Origin: Streptomyces sp. CC228A
GTDB lineage: Bacteria; Actinomycetota; Actinomycetes; Streptomycetales; Streptomycetaceae
Assembly (NCBI RefSeq): GCF_021390935.1
Contig: NZ_JAJPUI010000009.1
Span: forward strand, 214,271 to 278,270
Reading direction: 5' to 3'
DNA: 64,000 bases
Shown: in pieces, positions 34,759 through 43,264 of the stretch
How the letters are laid out: the number at the start of each line of letters is the position of its first letter
Position numbering within the stretch: position 1 is the stretch's first letter
Program-made: the position numbers and the translations under genes
Notes under the pieces: model-generated
The model's database searches: none
What the model was told of the DNA's origin: nothing
What the model saw: the letters and a program-made list of their open reading frames with translations, nothing else

Positions 34759-35863
34759 CGAACCCCTCGTCCTCGGTATCGAGACCTCCTGCGACGAGAC
34801 CGGCGTCGGCATCGTCCGCGGCACCACCCTGCTCGCGAACGCGGTCGCGTCGAGCGTCGACGACCACGCCCGCTTCGGCGGCGTCGTCCCCGAGATCGCG
34901 TCCCGCGCCCACCTGGAGGCGATGGTCCCGACCATCGAGCGGGCCCTGAAGGAGGCCGGTGTCACGGCCCGCGACCTGGACGGCGTCGCGGTGACGGCGG
35001 GCCCCGGCCTGGCGGGCGCGCTGCTCGTCGGCGTCTCGGCGGCGAAGGCGTACGCGTACGCGCTGGGCAAGCCGCTGTACGGGGTGAACCACCTCGCGTC
35101 GCACATCTGCGTGGACCAGCTGGAGCACGGCCCGCTGCCCGAGCCGACGATGGCGCTGCTGGTCAGCGGCGGCCACTCGTCCCTGCTGCTGGCCCCGGAC
35201 ATCACCTCGGACGTCCGGCCCATGGGCGCGACGATCGACGACGCGGCCGGCGAGGCCTTCGACAAGATCGCCCGCGTGCTGAACCTGGGCTTCCCCGGAG
35301 GCCCGGTCATCGACCGGCTCGCCAAGGAGGGCGACCCGGCGGCCATCGCGTTCCCGCGCGGCCTGACCGGGCCGCGCGACCCAGCGTACGACTTCTCCTT
35401 CTCCGGTCTCAAGACGGCCGTGGCCCGCTGGGTCGAGGCCAGGCGGAACGCCGGCGAGGACGTGCCCGTGCGCGACGTGGCGGCGTCCTTCCAGGAGGCG
35501 GTCGTGGACGTCCTGACCCGCAAGGCCGTGCGGGCCTGCAAGGACCAGGGCGTCGACCACCTGATGATCGGGGGCGGCGTGGCGGCGAACTCCCGGCTGC
35601 GGGCCCTGGCGCAGGAGCGCTGCGAGCGCGCCGGGATCCGCCTGCGCGTGCCGCGCCCGGGGCTGTGCACCGACAACGGCGCGATGGTCGCCGCCCTCGG
35701 CGCAGAGATGGTCGCCCGCAACCGCCCGGCCTCCGACCTCGGCCTCTCCGCGGACTCCTCGCTGCCGGTGACGGACCCCCACGTGCCGGGAGACCACTCC
35801 CACGCCCACGACCACGACCACGATCACCTGCACGAGCTCAGCAAGGAGAACCTGTACTCGTGA
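34751..35863 (+). CDS. tsaD: tRNA N6-adenosine threonylcarbamoyltransferase TsaD
   Basis: A 370-residue ASKHA-fold metalloenzyme that transfers threonylcarbamoyl to A37 of tRNA. It begins within the last codons of rimI (ATGGCTGA overlap). Seen: LVLGIETSCDETGVG, VPEIASRAHLEAMVP, TAGPGLAGALLVG, the metal-binding NHLASHICVD, LLVSGGHSSLL, DDAAGEAFDKIARVL, DFSFSGLKTAV, GGGVAANSRLR and CTDNGAMVA. The C-terminus ends in an unusual His/Asp-rich tail (HSHAHDHDHDHLHE) that could bind metal. The stop overlaps the next gene's GTG. Confidence 0.95.
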   Translation: MADEPLVLGIETSCDETGVGIVRGTTLLANAVASSVDDHARFGGVVPEIASRAHLEAMVPTIERALKEAGVTARDLDGVAVTAGPGLAGALLVGVSAAKAYAYALGKPLYGVNHLASHICVDQLEHGPLPEPTMALLVSGGHSSLLLAPDITSDVRPMGATIDDAAGEAFDKIARVLNLGFPGGPVIDRLAKEGDPAAIAFPRGLTGPRDPAYDFSFSGLKTAVARWVEARRNAGEDVPVRDVAASFQEAVVDVLTRKAVRACKDQGVDHLMIGGGVAANSRLRALAQERCERAGIRLRVPRPGLCTDNGAMVAALGAEMVARNRPASDLGLSADSSLPVTDPHVPGDHSHAHDHDHDHLHELSKENLYS

Positions 35864-36159
35864 CGGTGACCCTGATGTGGGAGGCCCGGGCGGTCGCCGG
35901 CCGGGGACCGGAGCTGCTGGCCTGGGCGCGCGCCCAGCGCCTCGACGCCGTACCGCTCCGCCGGGAGACGTTCACCGCCACCGGGGACCGCGTGCTGGTC
36001 CTGACCTGGTGGGAAGGCGACGGCGACGGGGTCCCGGAACTCCCCGACCCCCCGGCCGAGCTGCTCACCCGCCCGGTGCACCGCTGGCGCTTCACGTCCC
36101 TCGGAGTCGACGCCACCCCAGGCCTCGACACGCCCACCGCCACCGACGCGCCCCGCTGA
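35860..36159 (+). CDS. Small hypothetical protein translationally coupled to tsaD
   Basis: A 99-residue protein whose GTG start (35860) overlaps the tsaD stop. It reads MTVTLMWEARAVAGRGPELL, then VLVLTWWEGDGDG and TRPVHRWRFTSLG. The pattern, a beta strand with EARAxxGRxxELLAW and a later VLVxTWW strand, suggests a small ferredoxin-like fold, possibly of the ABM (antibiotic biosynthesis monooxygenase-like) type, but that is only an impression. The tight coupling implies co-expression with tsaD. Function unknown. Confidence 0.75.
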   Translation: MTVTLMWEARAVAGRGPELLAWARAQRLDAVPLRRETFTATGDRVLVLTWWEGDGDGVPELPDPPAELLTRPVHRWRFTSLGVDATPGLDTPTATDAPR

Positions 36160-36660
36160 GGCGGCGGGAAGCCCGCCGTCGACGCGCCCCGCTGAGGCGG
36201 CTCGGTGTCCGCCGTTGATGGGCCCCACGGTGGCGAGGAGGGCGCGACAGCACGGCGGCCGCCGGTCGCGCGTGCTCCCGTGGCCCTCGCCCTGGGCGTC
36301 CCGGCTGTCCCCGCGGCCGCAGGGCTCGCGGCCGCGGGCCCTGCGGGGCGCGGCGTCGGCCGGTGGGCGCTGACCCGCTCCCGCCTGCCGCCGCCCGGCC
36401 CGGCTACCGGCCTGGTCCGCGGAGGGGCGGCCAAGCCTGTGCCTCGGCGGGTGCGCCCCGGTCTCGGTTCCGCCGGCAGCCGGCGCCGCACGGCCGGTGT
36501 GGTGGACCGCCCCGGGGGCGGTCGGCCGCTGCGGCAGGGAACGCCCTGCTGGGGCGCGCAGAGCGGGTAGGCGCCCACACGCGGCGGCAGGCACGGCGCG
36601 CCGAGGGCCTGCCGGAAGCCGCGCTGCACCCTCACTCGGCCGGAGGACCGCCCCCGGCCC
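36160..36660. other. Gene-free stretch with a 20-bp direct repeat
   Basis: About 500 bases between the small gene (+) and the methyltransferase (-), which converge. A 20-base direct repeat, GACGCGCCCCGCTGAGGCGG, occurs at 36145-36164 (spanning the end of the small gene) and 36181-36200. Open frames here lack coding character. No clear terminator found. Confidence 0.55.
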
Positions 36661-37848
36661 CTATGCCCGCCCCGCCGGGTGGCCCACGAGCATCGTCGGA
36701 GCCCCCGCCACCCGCGTGAGGAAGACCGTCGCCGCGTGCGGGCCCTTCGGCTTCACCTTGCGGCGCAGCTCCTCCGGCTCCACCGCGGAGCCCCGCTTCT
36801 TCACCGTCAGGACGCCCACCTCGCGCTCCCGCAGGAGCGCCTTCAGCTTCTTCAGGTTGAAGGGCAGCGTGTCGGTGATCTCGTACGCCGTCGCGTACGG
36901 CGTGGCCCGCAGCTCGTCGGCCGTCACGTAGGCGATGGTCGGGTCGACGAGCCCGCCGCCGACCTCGCGGGCCACCTCCGCGACCAGATGGGCCCGGATC
37001 ACGGCACCGTCCGGCTCGTACAGGTAGCGCCCCACCGGCCGGACCGGTGCCGCCGGCGGCTGTCCGGCCGCCGCGAGGCTGGCCCCGGAGGGGAGCAGCG
37101 TGGCCCGTACGGACCCGGGGGCCGTGCCGAACCACAGCACCGCCTCCTTCACGTCACCGCCGTCCGAGATCCACTCCGCCTCGGCCTCCCGCGGGATCAC
37201 CTCGTGCGGGATGCCCGGCGCGATCTTGAGCGCCGCGTGCGGGGCCGTACGGGCCTTGTCGACGGCCCAGGACAGCGGCGGCGAGTACGCCTCCGGGTCG
37301 AACACCCGGCCCCGGCCGCCGCGCCGCGCCGGGTCCACGAACACGGCGTCGTACCCGGCCGTGCCGACCTCCGCCACGTCGGCGCAGCGCACCTCCACGA
37401 GGTCCGCGACGCCCAGCTCGGCGGCGTTGGCGCGGGCCACCGCCGCGGTCAGCGGGTCCCGGTCGACGGCGAGCACCCGGACGCCGGCCCGGGCCAGGGC
37501 CAGCGCGTCGCCCCCGATGCCGCAGCACAGGTCCGCGACGCTGCCCACGCCCAGCCGGGCGAAGGCCGCCGCGCGGTGCTCCGCGACGGCCCTGCGGGTG
37601 GACTGCTCGACGCCGTGCGGCGTGAAGTACATGCGGTGGGCGTCCGCGCCGAACTTCGCCACGGCCCGCTGGCGCAGCCGGGCCTGCCCCAGCGCCGCCG
37701 ACACCAGCTCCGTGGGGTGCGTGCGGCGCAGCCGGGACGCGACGGCCAGCTCCTGGGCGGGGTCGTAGTCGCGCAGTTCGTCGAGCAGGGCCCGGCCCTC
37801 GTCGGTGAGCAGCGCGGAGAAGGCGGCGAGATCGGTCACCCGCCCCAT
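36661..37848 (-). CDS. Class I SAM-dependent methyltransferase with THUMP-like C-terminal domain
   Basis: A 395-residue protein; I start it at the ATG at 37848 (MGRVTDLAAFSALLTDEG). The SAM site is VADLCCGIGGDALALARAG, with the acidic loop VLAVDRDPLTAAVARANA and the motif-IV-like AVFVDPARRGGRGRVFDPE. The C-terminal part (LPFNLKKLKALLREREVGVL, TVKKRGSAVEPEELRRK) is the conserved THUMP-like tail of this actinobacterial family, whose substrate is probably RNA but not established. The open frame continues far upstream, opposite the repeat region, which is not coding. GTG starts a few codons further in are possible. Confidence 0.88.
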   Translation of the reverse strand: MGRVTDLAAFSALLTDEGRALLDELRDYDPAQELAVASRLRRTHPTELVSAALGQARLRQRAVAKFGADAHRMYFTPHGVEQSTRRAVAEHRAAAFARLGVGSVADLCCGIGGDALALARAGVRVLAVDRDPLTAAVARANAAELGVADLVEVRCADVAEVGTAGYDAVFVDPARRGGRGRVFDPEAYSPPLSWAVDKARTAPHAALKIAPGIPHEVIPREAEAEWISDGGDVKEAVLWFGTAPGSVRATLLPSGASLAAAGQPPAAPVRPVGRYLYEPDGAVIRAHLVAEVAREVGGGLVDPTIAYVTADELRATPYATAYEITDTLPFNLKKLKALLREREVGVLTVKKRGSAVEPEELRRKVKPKGPHAATVFLTRVAGAPTMLVGHPAGRA

Positions 37849-38544
37849 TCTGGGCCACCGGTGACCGGACGCTGTGGGCCGGGCGGGGGATGGTGCGGAC
37901 CGTGCGGCGGTGTCGGGCGGGTGCGGACCCGCCGCGCTGACAGGATGCGGCGCCATGCAGCTAGTACGACAAAGAGGGTCATTCGGGGTGTGGCGGGCGT
38001 TCTGCGTGGTGTGCCTCGGACGGCTCGGGAAGCCCGGGGGGCCGGGAAGGCCGGGGGAGCTGTGCGAGCCGGGCAAGCCCGGGGCGCGCGGACGCTCCGG
38101 CCCGCTGGGGTGGGCGGCGGCCCGGCTGGCGCGGCTCACCTCGCCCCTGCACCTCACCTGGCTCCTGCGCTTCGCGGGGCTCCTGCACCTCACGCCGCTC
38201 CCGCGTCTCATCGGGTGCCTGAGCTTCACGGGGCACCTGCGACTCGCCGGGCGCCTGCGGCCCATCGGGCGCCTGCGGCTTATCGGGCACCTGCGCCTTG
38301 CGCAGCTCTTGCGCCTTGTGCAGCTCTCGCGCCTTGTGCGCCTCCCACGCCTCACCCGGCGCCTCCACCTCACACAGCTCCCGCACCTGACGCAGCTCCG
38401 GCACCGCACCCGGCTCCTGCACCTCACACAGCTCCCGCACCGCGCCCGGCTCCTGCACCGCGCTCGGCTCCTGCACCGCGCCCGGCTCCCGCGCCTCACA
38501 CAGCTCCCGCACCTCACGCGGGAGCGGCGCCTGCGGAGGATCCG
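37849..38544. repeat. Intergenic region with an 18-bp degenerate minisatellite
   Basis: Nearly 700 bases upstream of the deacetylase. From about 38130 to 38520 it is made of degenerate 18-base units of the type GGCTCCTGCACCGCGCCC, so every frame shows six-residue periodicity (QLPHLT/RLLHRA on plus, REPGAVQE-like on minus). I see no convincing gene; the long frames on both strands are produced by the repeat. The 18-base period keeps all frames open, which is why they look long. Confidence 0.75.
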
Positions 38545-39438
38545 GTGCCGGTTCGTGGTCGCCGCCCTGCTCGCCGCGTCGCTCGGTACGGCCTGCGGCG
38601 CGCGGGACGCCGGACCGGAGGTGGCGGCCCTGGGCGGGGCCCAGCCGGCGGTGGGCGGCAGGCGCAGCCGCTGACGCCGTCGGGAGCGATCACCGCGTAC
38701 GTCGAGCGCTACCGCCGGGCGCAGGCCGCACGGGTGGCCGCGGCGAAGAAGTGGGGCCTCAAGCAGACCCCGTTGACCCCTCCCGCGCCGCCCGCCGTGA
38801 AACCGGACATCCCCTTCCGCAAGGGCTTCGGCGTCGGGGACCCCACGCTGCCGCCGGTCTTCACCACCGTCCCGACCGAGGACCGCGTCGTCTTCCTCAC
38901 CATCGACGACGGCGCCGAGAAGGACCCGGAGCTGCTGCGGATGATGGCCGAACTGGACATCCCGTACAGCGCCTTCCTCAGCGACTACCTCGTACGCGAG
39001 GACTACGGCTACTTCCGGCGGATGCAGGACCAAGGGGTGGCCCTGCACAACCACACCCTCAACCACCGGTACATGCCGGCGCTGTCGTACGCGGAGCAGA
39101 AGCGCGAGATCTGCGGTCAGCAGGACACCCTCGAAAAGCGGTTCGGCACCCGGCCCACCCTGTTCCGCCCGCCGTACGGCAACTACAACCGCGACACCCT
39201 GCGGGCCGCCGCGTCCTGCGGCATCAAGGCGGTGCCGCTGTGGGCGTCGGAGGCGTTCCCCGACCGCATGGAGTGGCGCGAGTGGGACAGGGACCTGCAC
39301 CCCGGCGACATCGTGCTGACCCACTTCCGCGGACGCTCCCACTGGAAGGGCACGATGGCCGACATGGTCCGGCAGGCCATGGACACGATCACCGCACGCG
39401 GCTACGCGGTGGCCCGCCTGGAGGACTACGTCGGCTAG
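38545..39438 (+). CDS. Polysaccharide deacetylase (NodB-type), exported; N-terminus uncertain
   Basis: Carbohydrate esterase family 4 enzyme that removes acetyl groups from cell-wall or other polysaccharide. Motifs: VFLTIDDGAEKD with the catalytic Asp pair, VALHNHTLNHRYMPAL with the metal-binding His residues, LFRPPYGNYNRDTL and a late HPGDIVLTHFRG. The GTG at 38545 has GGAGG five bases upstream and is open to the stop. However, in the neighbouring frame the first ~35 codons read RFVVAALLAASLGTACGARD, an obvious lipoprotein signal peptide; one missing G near 38654 would join it to the enzyme (VGGQAQPLTPSG). The real product is therefore probably a lipoprotein, with the start codon not settled. 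Confidence 0.85.
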   Translation: MPVRGRRPARRVARYGLRRAGRRTGGGGPGRGPAGGGRQAQPLTPSGAITAYVERYRRAQAARVAAAKKWGLKQTPLTPPAPPAVKPDIPFRKGFGVGDPTLPPVFTTVPTEDRVVFLTIDDGAEKDPELLRMMAELDIPYSAFLSDYLVREDYGYFRRMQDQGVALHNHTLNHRYMPALSYAEQKREICGQQDTLEKRFGTRPTLFRPPYGNYNRDTLRAAASCGIKAVPLWASEAFPDRMEWREWDRDLHPGDIVLTHFRGRSHWKGTMADMVRQAMDTITARGYAVARLEDYVG

Positions 39439-39607
39439 CCCCGCACCCGGCACCCTGTGCCGCTTGCCGTACGGCAGGCCGCCGCGGCGCCCGGTGGGCC
39501 CCCGCCGCCGCGCCGGCGGACCCGCTCACGGTGCCCGCGGCGCGGGTGGTCCGGCCCGCCCGCGGCCCCCGTCCCGCGGGGCCGCTCCCGCGCCGCGCCG
39601 CGGCGAA

Positions 39608-39634
39608 TTGGCACTCCGCTTGACCGAGTGCTAA
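39608..39634. promoter_or_regulatory. CIRCE operator 1 (HrcA site) upstream of groES
   Basis: TTGGCACTC, nine bases, GAGTGCTAA: an inverted repeat matching the CIRCE consensus TTAGCACTC-N9-GAGTGCTAA with one mismatch. HrcA binding here represses groESL at normal temperature. Confidence 0.95.
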
Positions 39635-39654
39635 TCGCGGTCATAGTCTCAGCT

Positions 39655-39681
39655 CTGGCACTCCCCGAGGGAGAGTGCCAA
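39655..39681. promoter_or_regulatory. CIRCE operator 2 (HrcA site) upstream of groES
   Basis: CTGGCACTC, nine bases, GAGTGCCAA. A second, slightly less perfect CIRCE element 20 bases after the first, so two HrcA dimers could bind side by side between the promoter region and the groES start, 99 bases downstream. Confidence 0.92.
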
Positions 39682-39780
39682 CACAGCGACGGGCAGGTCC
39701 GGCACCCGCGACGACGGATCCACCTGGTCGCCACCTCAGACAGTAGACCCCGTGAGATCTCCGAAGGGGGAGGTCGGATC

Positions 39781-40089
39781 GTGACGACCACCAGCTCCAA
39801 GGTTGCCATCAAGCCGCTTGAGGACCGCATCGTGGTCCAGCCGCTCGACGCCGAGCAGACCACGGCCTCTGGCCTGGTCATTCCGGACACCGCCAAGGAG
39901 AAGCCCCAGGAGGGCGCAGTCCTGGCAGTGGGCCCGGGCCGCTTCGAGAACGGCGAGCGTCTCCCGCTCGACGTGAAGGTCGGCGACGTCGTGCTCTACA
40001 GCAAGTACGGCGGCACCGAGGTCAAGTACAACGGCGAGGAGTACCTCGTCCTCTCGGCCCGCGACGTGCTCGCGATCATCGAGAAGTAA
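39781..40089 (+). CDS. groES: Co-chaperonin GroES
   Basis: A 102-residue GroES (Cpn10), the lid of the chaperonin. The GTG at 39781, preceded by AAGGGGGAGG, gives VTTTSSKVAIKPLEDRIVVQ. Visible are the mobile loop DAEQTTASGLVIPDTAKEKP and the conserved VGDVVLYSKYGGTEVKY. The upstream region carries two CIRCE operators. GroEL1 follows after 138 bases in the same operon. Confidence 0.97.
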   Translation: MTTTSSKVAIKPLEDRIVVQPLDAEQTTASGLVIPDTAKEKPQEGAVLAVGPGRFENGERLPLDVKVGDVVLYSKYGGTEVKYNGEEYLVLSARDVLAIIEK

Positions 40090-40227
40090 GACCTCGCATC
40101 TGCCTTGATGCCTTGATGCCTTGAGGTCGCGCCCCTGGCTCCCGATGCCGTGCTGCCGCACCTGCGCCGGGCGGCGAGGGGCGCCGCCTTTTTCTCCACC
40201 GAGTACCGAGAGGGCTGAATCGCTCCC

Positions 40228-41859
40228 ATGGCGAAGATCCTGAAGTTCGACGAGGACGCCCGTCGCGCCCTTGAGCGCGGCGTCAACAAGCTTGCCGACA
40301 CGGTCAAGGTGACGATCGGCCCCAAGGGCCGCAACGTCGTCATCGACAAGAAGTTCGGCGCCCCGACCATCACCAACGACGGTGTCACCATCGCGCGTGA
40401 GGTCGAGCTCGAGGACCCGTACGAGAACCTCGGCGCCCAGCTGGTGAAGGAGGTGGCGACCAAGACCAACGACATCGCGGGTGACGGTACGACCACCGCC
40501 ACCGTGCTGGCCCAGGCCCTCGTCAAGGAGGGTCTGCGCAACGTCGCCGCCGGCGCCTCCCCGGCCGCCCTCAAGAAGGGCATCGACGCCGCCGTCAAGG
40601 CCGTCTCCGACGAGCTGCTCGCCACGGCCCGCCCGATCGAGGAGAAGTCCGACATCGCGGCCGTCGCCGCGCTGTCCGCCCAGGACCAGCAGGTCGGCGA
40701 GCTCATCGCCGAGGCGATGGACAAGGTCGGCAAGGACGGTGTCATCACCGTCGAGGAGTCCAACACCTTCGGCCTGGAGCTGGACTTCACCGAGGGCATG
40801 GCCTTCGACAAGGGCTACCTGTCCCCGTACATGGTGACCGACCAGGAGCGTATGGAGGCCGTCCTCGACGACCCGTACATCCTGATCAACCAGGGCAAGA
40901 TCACCTCCATCGCGGACCTCCTGCCGCTGCTGGAGAAGATCATCCAGGCCGGCGCCTCGAAGCCGCTGCTGATCATCGCCGAGGACGTCGAGGGCGAGGC
41001 TCTGTCGACCCTGGTCGTCAACAAGATCCGCGGCACCTTCAACGCGGTCGCGGTCAAGGCCCCCGGCTTCGGCGACCGCCGCAAGGCGATGCTGCAGGAC
41101 ATGGCGGTCCTCACCGGCGCCACGGTCATCTCCGAGGAGGTCGGCCTCAAGCTCGACCAGGCCGGCCTGGACGTGCTCGGCAGTGCCCGCCGAGTCACCG
41201 TCACCAAGGACGACACCACGATCGTCGAGGGCGCCGGCAAGTCCGAGGACGTCACCGGTCGCGTCGCGCAGATCAAGGCCGAGATCGAGTCCACCGACTC
41301 CGACTGGGACCGCGAGAAGCTCCAGGAGCGCCTCGCGAAGCTGGCCGGCGGCGTGTGCGTCATCAAGGTCGGCGCCGCCACCGAGGTGGAGCTGAAGGAG
41401 AAGAAGCACCGTCTGGAGGACGCCATCTCCGCGACCCGCGCCGCGGTCGAGGAGGGCATCGTCTCCGGTGGCGGCTCCGCGCTGGTCCACGCCGTCAAGG
41501 TCCTTGAGGGCAACCTCGACAAGGAAGGCGACGAGGCCACCGGTGTCGCCGTCGTCCGCCGCGCCGCCGTCGAGCCGCTGCGCTGGATCGCGGAGAACGC
41601 CGGCCTGGAGGGCTACGTCATCGTCTCCAAGGTCGCCGAGCTGGAGAAGGGCAACGGCTACAACGCCGCCTCCGGCGAGTACGGCGACCTGGTGAAGGCC
41701 GGCGTCATCGACCCGGTCAAGGTCACCCGCTCCGCGCTGGAGAACGCCGCGTCCATCGCCTCCCTGCTGCTCACCACCGAGACCCTCGTGGTGGAGAAGA
41801 AGGAAGAAGAGGCCGAGGCGGGCCACGGCCACGGCCACGGTCACGGCCACTCCCACTGA
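40228..41859 (+). CDS. groEL1: Chaperonin GroEL1 with His-rich C-terminus
   Basis: A 543-residue Hsp60 that folds proteins in an ATP-driven cage with GroES. The ATP-binding block is IGPKGRNVVIDKKFGAPTIT with DGVTIAREV and DGTTTATVLAQAL; the apical domain and a late ALVHAVKV/VSGGGSAL region are normal. Instead of the Gly-Met-rich tail of the housekeeping GroEL, it ends GHGHGHGHGHSH, the mark of actinobacterial GroEL1, encoded beside groES; a second groEL is expected elsewhere in the genome. A strong terminator follows. Confidence 0.97.
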   Translation: MAKILKFDEDARRALERGVNKLADTVKVTIGPKGRNVVIDKKFGAPTITNDGVTIAREVELEDPYENLGAQLVKEVATKTNDIAGDGTTTATVLAQALVKEGLRNVAAGASPAALKKGIDAAVKAVSDELLATARPIEEKSDIAAVAALSAQDQQVGELIAEAMDKVGKDGVITVEESNTFGLELDFTEGMAFDKGYLSPYMVTDQERMEAVLDDPYILINQGKITSIADLLPLLEKIIQAGASKPLLIIAEDVEGEALSTLVVNKIRGTFNAVAVKAPGFGDRRKAMLQDMAVLTGATVISEEVGLKLDQAGLDVLGSARRVTVTKDDTTIVEGAGKSEDVTGRVAQIKAEIESTDSDWDREKLQERLAKLAGGVCVIKVGAATEVELKEKKHRLEDAISATRAAVEEGIVSGGGSALVHAVKVLEGNLDKEGDEATGVAVVRRAAVEPLRWIAENAGLEGYVIVSKVAELEKGNGYNAASGEYGDLVKAGVIDPVKVTRSALENAASIASLLLTTETLVVEKKEEEAEAGHGHGHGHGHSH

Positions 41860-41883
41860 CGTCTGACGGACGTTCAGAGCACC

Positions 41884-41918
41884 GAGGCCCGGTGCCCCGC
41901 CCAGGGGCACCGGGCCTC
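41884..41918. terminator. groESL terminator
   Basis: A perfect 15-bp stem (GAGGCCCGGTGCCCC and complement) with a 5-base loop, 25 bases after the groEL1 stop codon. Confidence 0.92.
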
Positions 41919-42357
41919 GCCCGTGCGCGAGCACGCCCGCCGTACGCAGCGGGACGGCCTCCTCTGCACGGACCGTCCCCGCCCCCTGGTCGACCGGGCC
42001 GCTTTCGCGAGGGGCGGCCGTCGCCATCCGGCCCGTCCCTCCCGCACGCCGCACCCATCTGCGGGCCGTCACCCTGCAGGCGACTTGCCGCGCCCGGCGC
42101 ACCTGCCCGTACGCCCGACGCGGCCACCCCCTGTGCCCGGCGCAGCGGCGGATGAGGCGCCCCATGCGGCCGGTCCGCGTGCCCGACGCAGCCGCTGACG
42201 CGACGCAGCCGCTGACGCGACGCCCGACACACCGCCCGCCCGCACGCCCGACGCCTCCTGACACACCGGGCCCGCCCGCCTGAACCAACGCCCGTGGCCA
42301 GCCCGGCATCGCGCCCGCCGCCCCCGCCGCCCCCGGCCCGCGCGCCCGGTGCGACGC
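41919..42357. other. Gene-free stretch between groEL1 and the SDR gene
   Basis: About 440 bases, C-rich on the plus strand. A 17-base tandem repeat (GACGCAGCCGCTGACGC, twice) lies at about 42185-42218. No gene or further regulatory site that I can support. Confidence 0.55.
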
Positions 42358-43131
42358 CTACGCCGGGCCGTACTTGCGGCCCGCCCGCGAGCTCACCCCG
42401 CCCAGCAGCCCCCGCGGCGCCAGCTTCACCACGCCCATGAGCGCCTTGTAACGCGGGTCCGGTACGGACAGGGTGCGGCCCCGGGCCAGGTCGGCCAGCG
42501 CCTCCGACACCACCTTGTCGGCGTCCAGCCACATCCACCCCGGGATGTTGTCCGTGCCCATTCCGGCCCGCTGGTGGAACTCGGTCCGCACGAACCCCGG
42601 GCACAGCGCCATCAGCCGGACCCCGCTGCCCGCCAGGTCGCGCGCCGCGCCCTGCGTGAACTGCACGACCCACGCCTTGGACGCCCCGTACGTGCCGCGC
42701 GGCACGAACGCGGCGACGGACGCGACGTTCACCACGCCACCCCGCCGACGCTCGCGCATCGCCTCCGTCGCCGCCGACGTCAGCCGCAGCACCGCCTCGC
42801 AGTGCACCTTCAGCATCCGCAGCTCGTCCGCCATCTTCACGTCGAGGAAGCGGCCCTTGTTGCCGAACCCGGCGTTGTTCACCAGCAGGTCGACCGGGCG
42901 CTTCCGGTCGGCGAGCCGCGCCTCGACGGCGGCGATCCCCTCGTCGGTCGCCAGGTCCGCGGCCAGCACCTCCGCCTCCACGCCGTGCCGGTCGTGCAGC
43001 TCGGTCGCCTGCTCCCGCAGCCGGTCCGTATCGCGGGCCACCAGGACCACATCGTGGCCGTCCGCCGCCAGGCGCCGCGCGAACGCGGCCCCGATCCCCG
43101 CGGTCGCGCCAGTAATCAGTGCACTCGTCAT
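42358..43131 (-). CDS. Short-chain dehydrogenase/reductase
   Basis: A 257-residue SDR starting at the ATG at 43131 (MTSALITGATAGIGAAFARR); the frame runs on to 43188 but without a reason to start there. The cofactor motif TGATAGIG, the NNAG motif in LLVNNAGFG, the catalytic Ser in NVASVAAF and the YxxxK pair in TYGASKAW are all present, followed by CPGFVRTEFH. This arrangement is of the classical SDR type with NADP preference suggested by the basic residue after strand 2 (ARDTDRL). Substrate unknown. It runs toward groEL1, away from the MOSC gene, which is on the same strand upstream. Confidence 0.9.
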   Translation of the reverse strand: MTSALITGATAGIGAAFARRLAADGHDVVLVARDTDRLREQATELHDRHGVEAEVLAADLATDEGIAAVEARLADRKRPVDLLVNNAGFGNKGRFLDVKMADELRMLKVHCEAVLRLTSAATEAMRERRRGGVVNVASVAAFVPRGTYGASKAWVVQFTQGAARDLAGSGVRLMALCPGFVRTEFHQRAGMGTDNIPGWMWLDADKVVSEALADLARGRTLSVPDPRYKALMGVVKLAPRGLLGGVSSRAGRKYGPA

Positions 43132-43264
43132 ACGCGGCACGTTAGTGCCCCGCACCCCCGCGCGGGCGCGCGCCCACGATCCCCGCACAACCCCCGTCAG
43201 GTCGTGCGCCCCCTACCGCGTCGCCGCCCGCCCCGGGACGGCGACGCTCCTGCGAGGGCGCTCC

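Noticed and set aside
36205..36570. 121-codon frame between the tsaD operon and the methyltransferase
   Set aside because: Low-complexity Pro/Ala/Gly/Arg composition, no ribosome site, no recognisable motif.
37874..38674. 266-codon plus-strand frame and its 177-codon minus-strand counterpart upstream of the deacetylase
   Set aside because: Both are produced by an 18-bp repeat, which keeps every frame open with six-residue periodicity. Only the last part of the plus frame, with the lipoprotein signal, is likely to be real coding sequence.
39736..42309. 857-codon frame opposite groES/groEL1
   Set aside because: Antisense shadow of two highly conserved genes; no ribosome site or recognisable domain.
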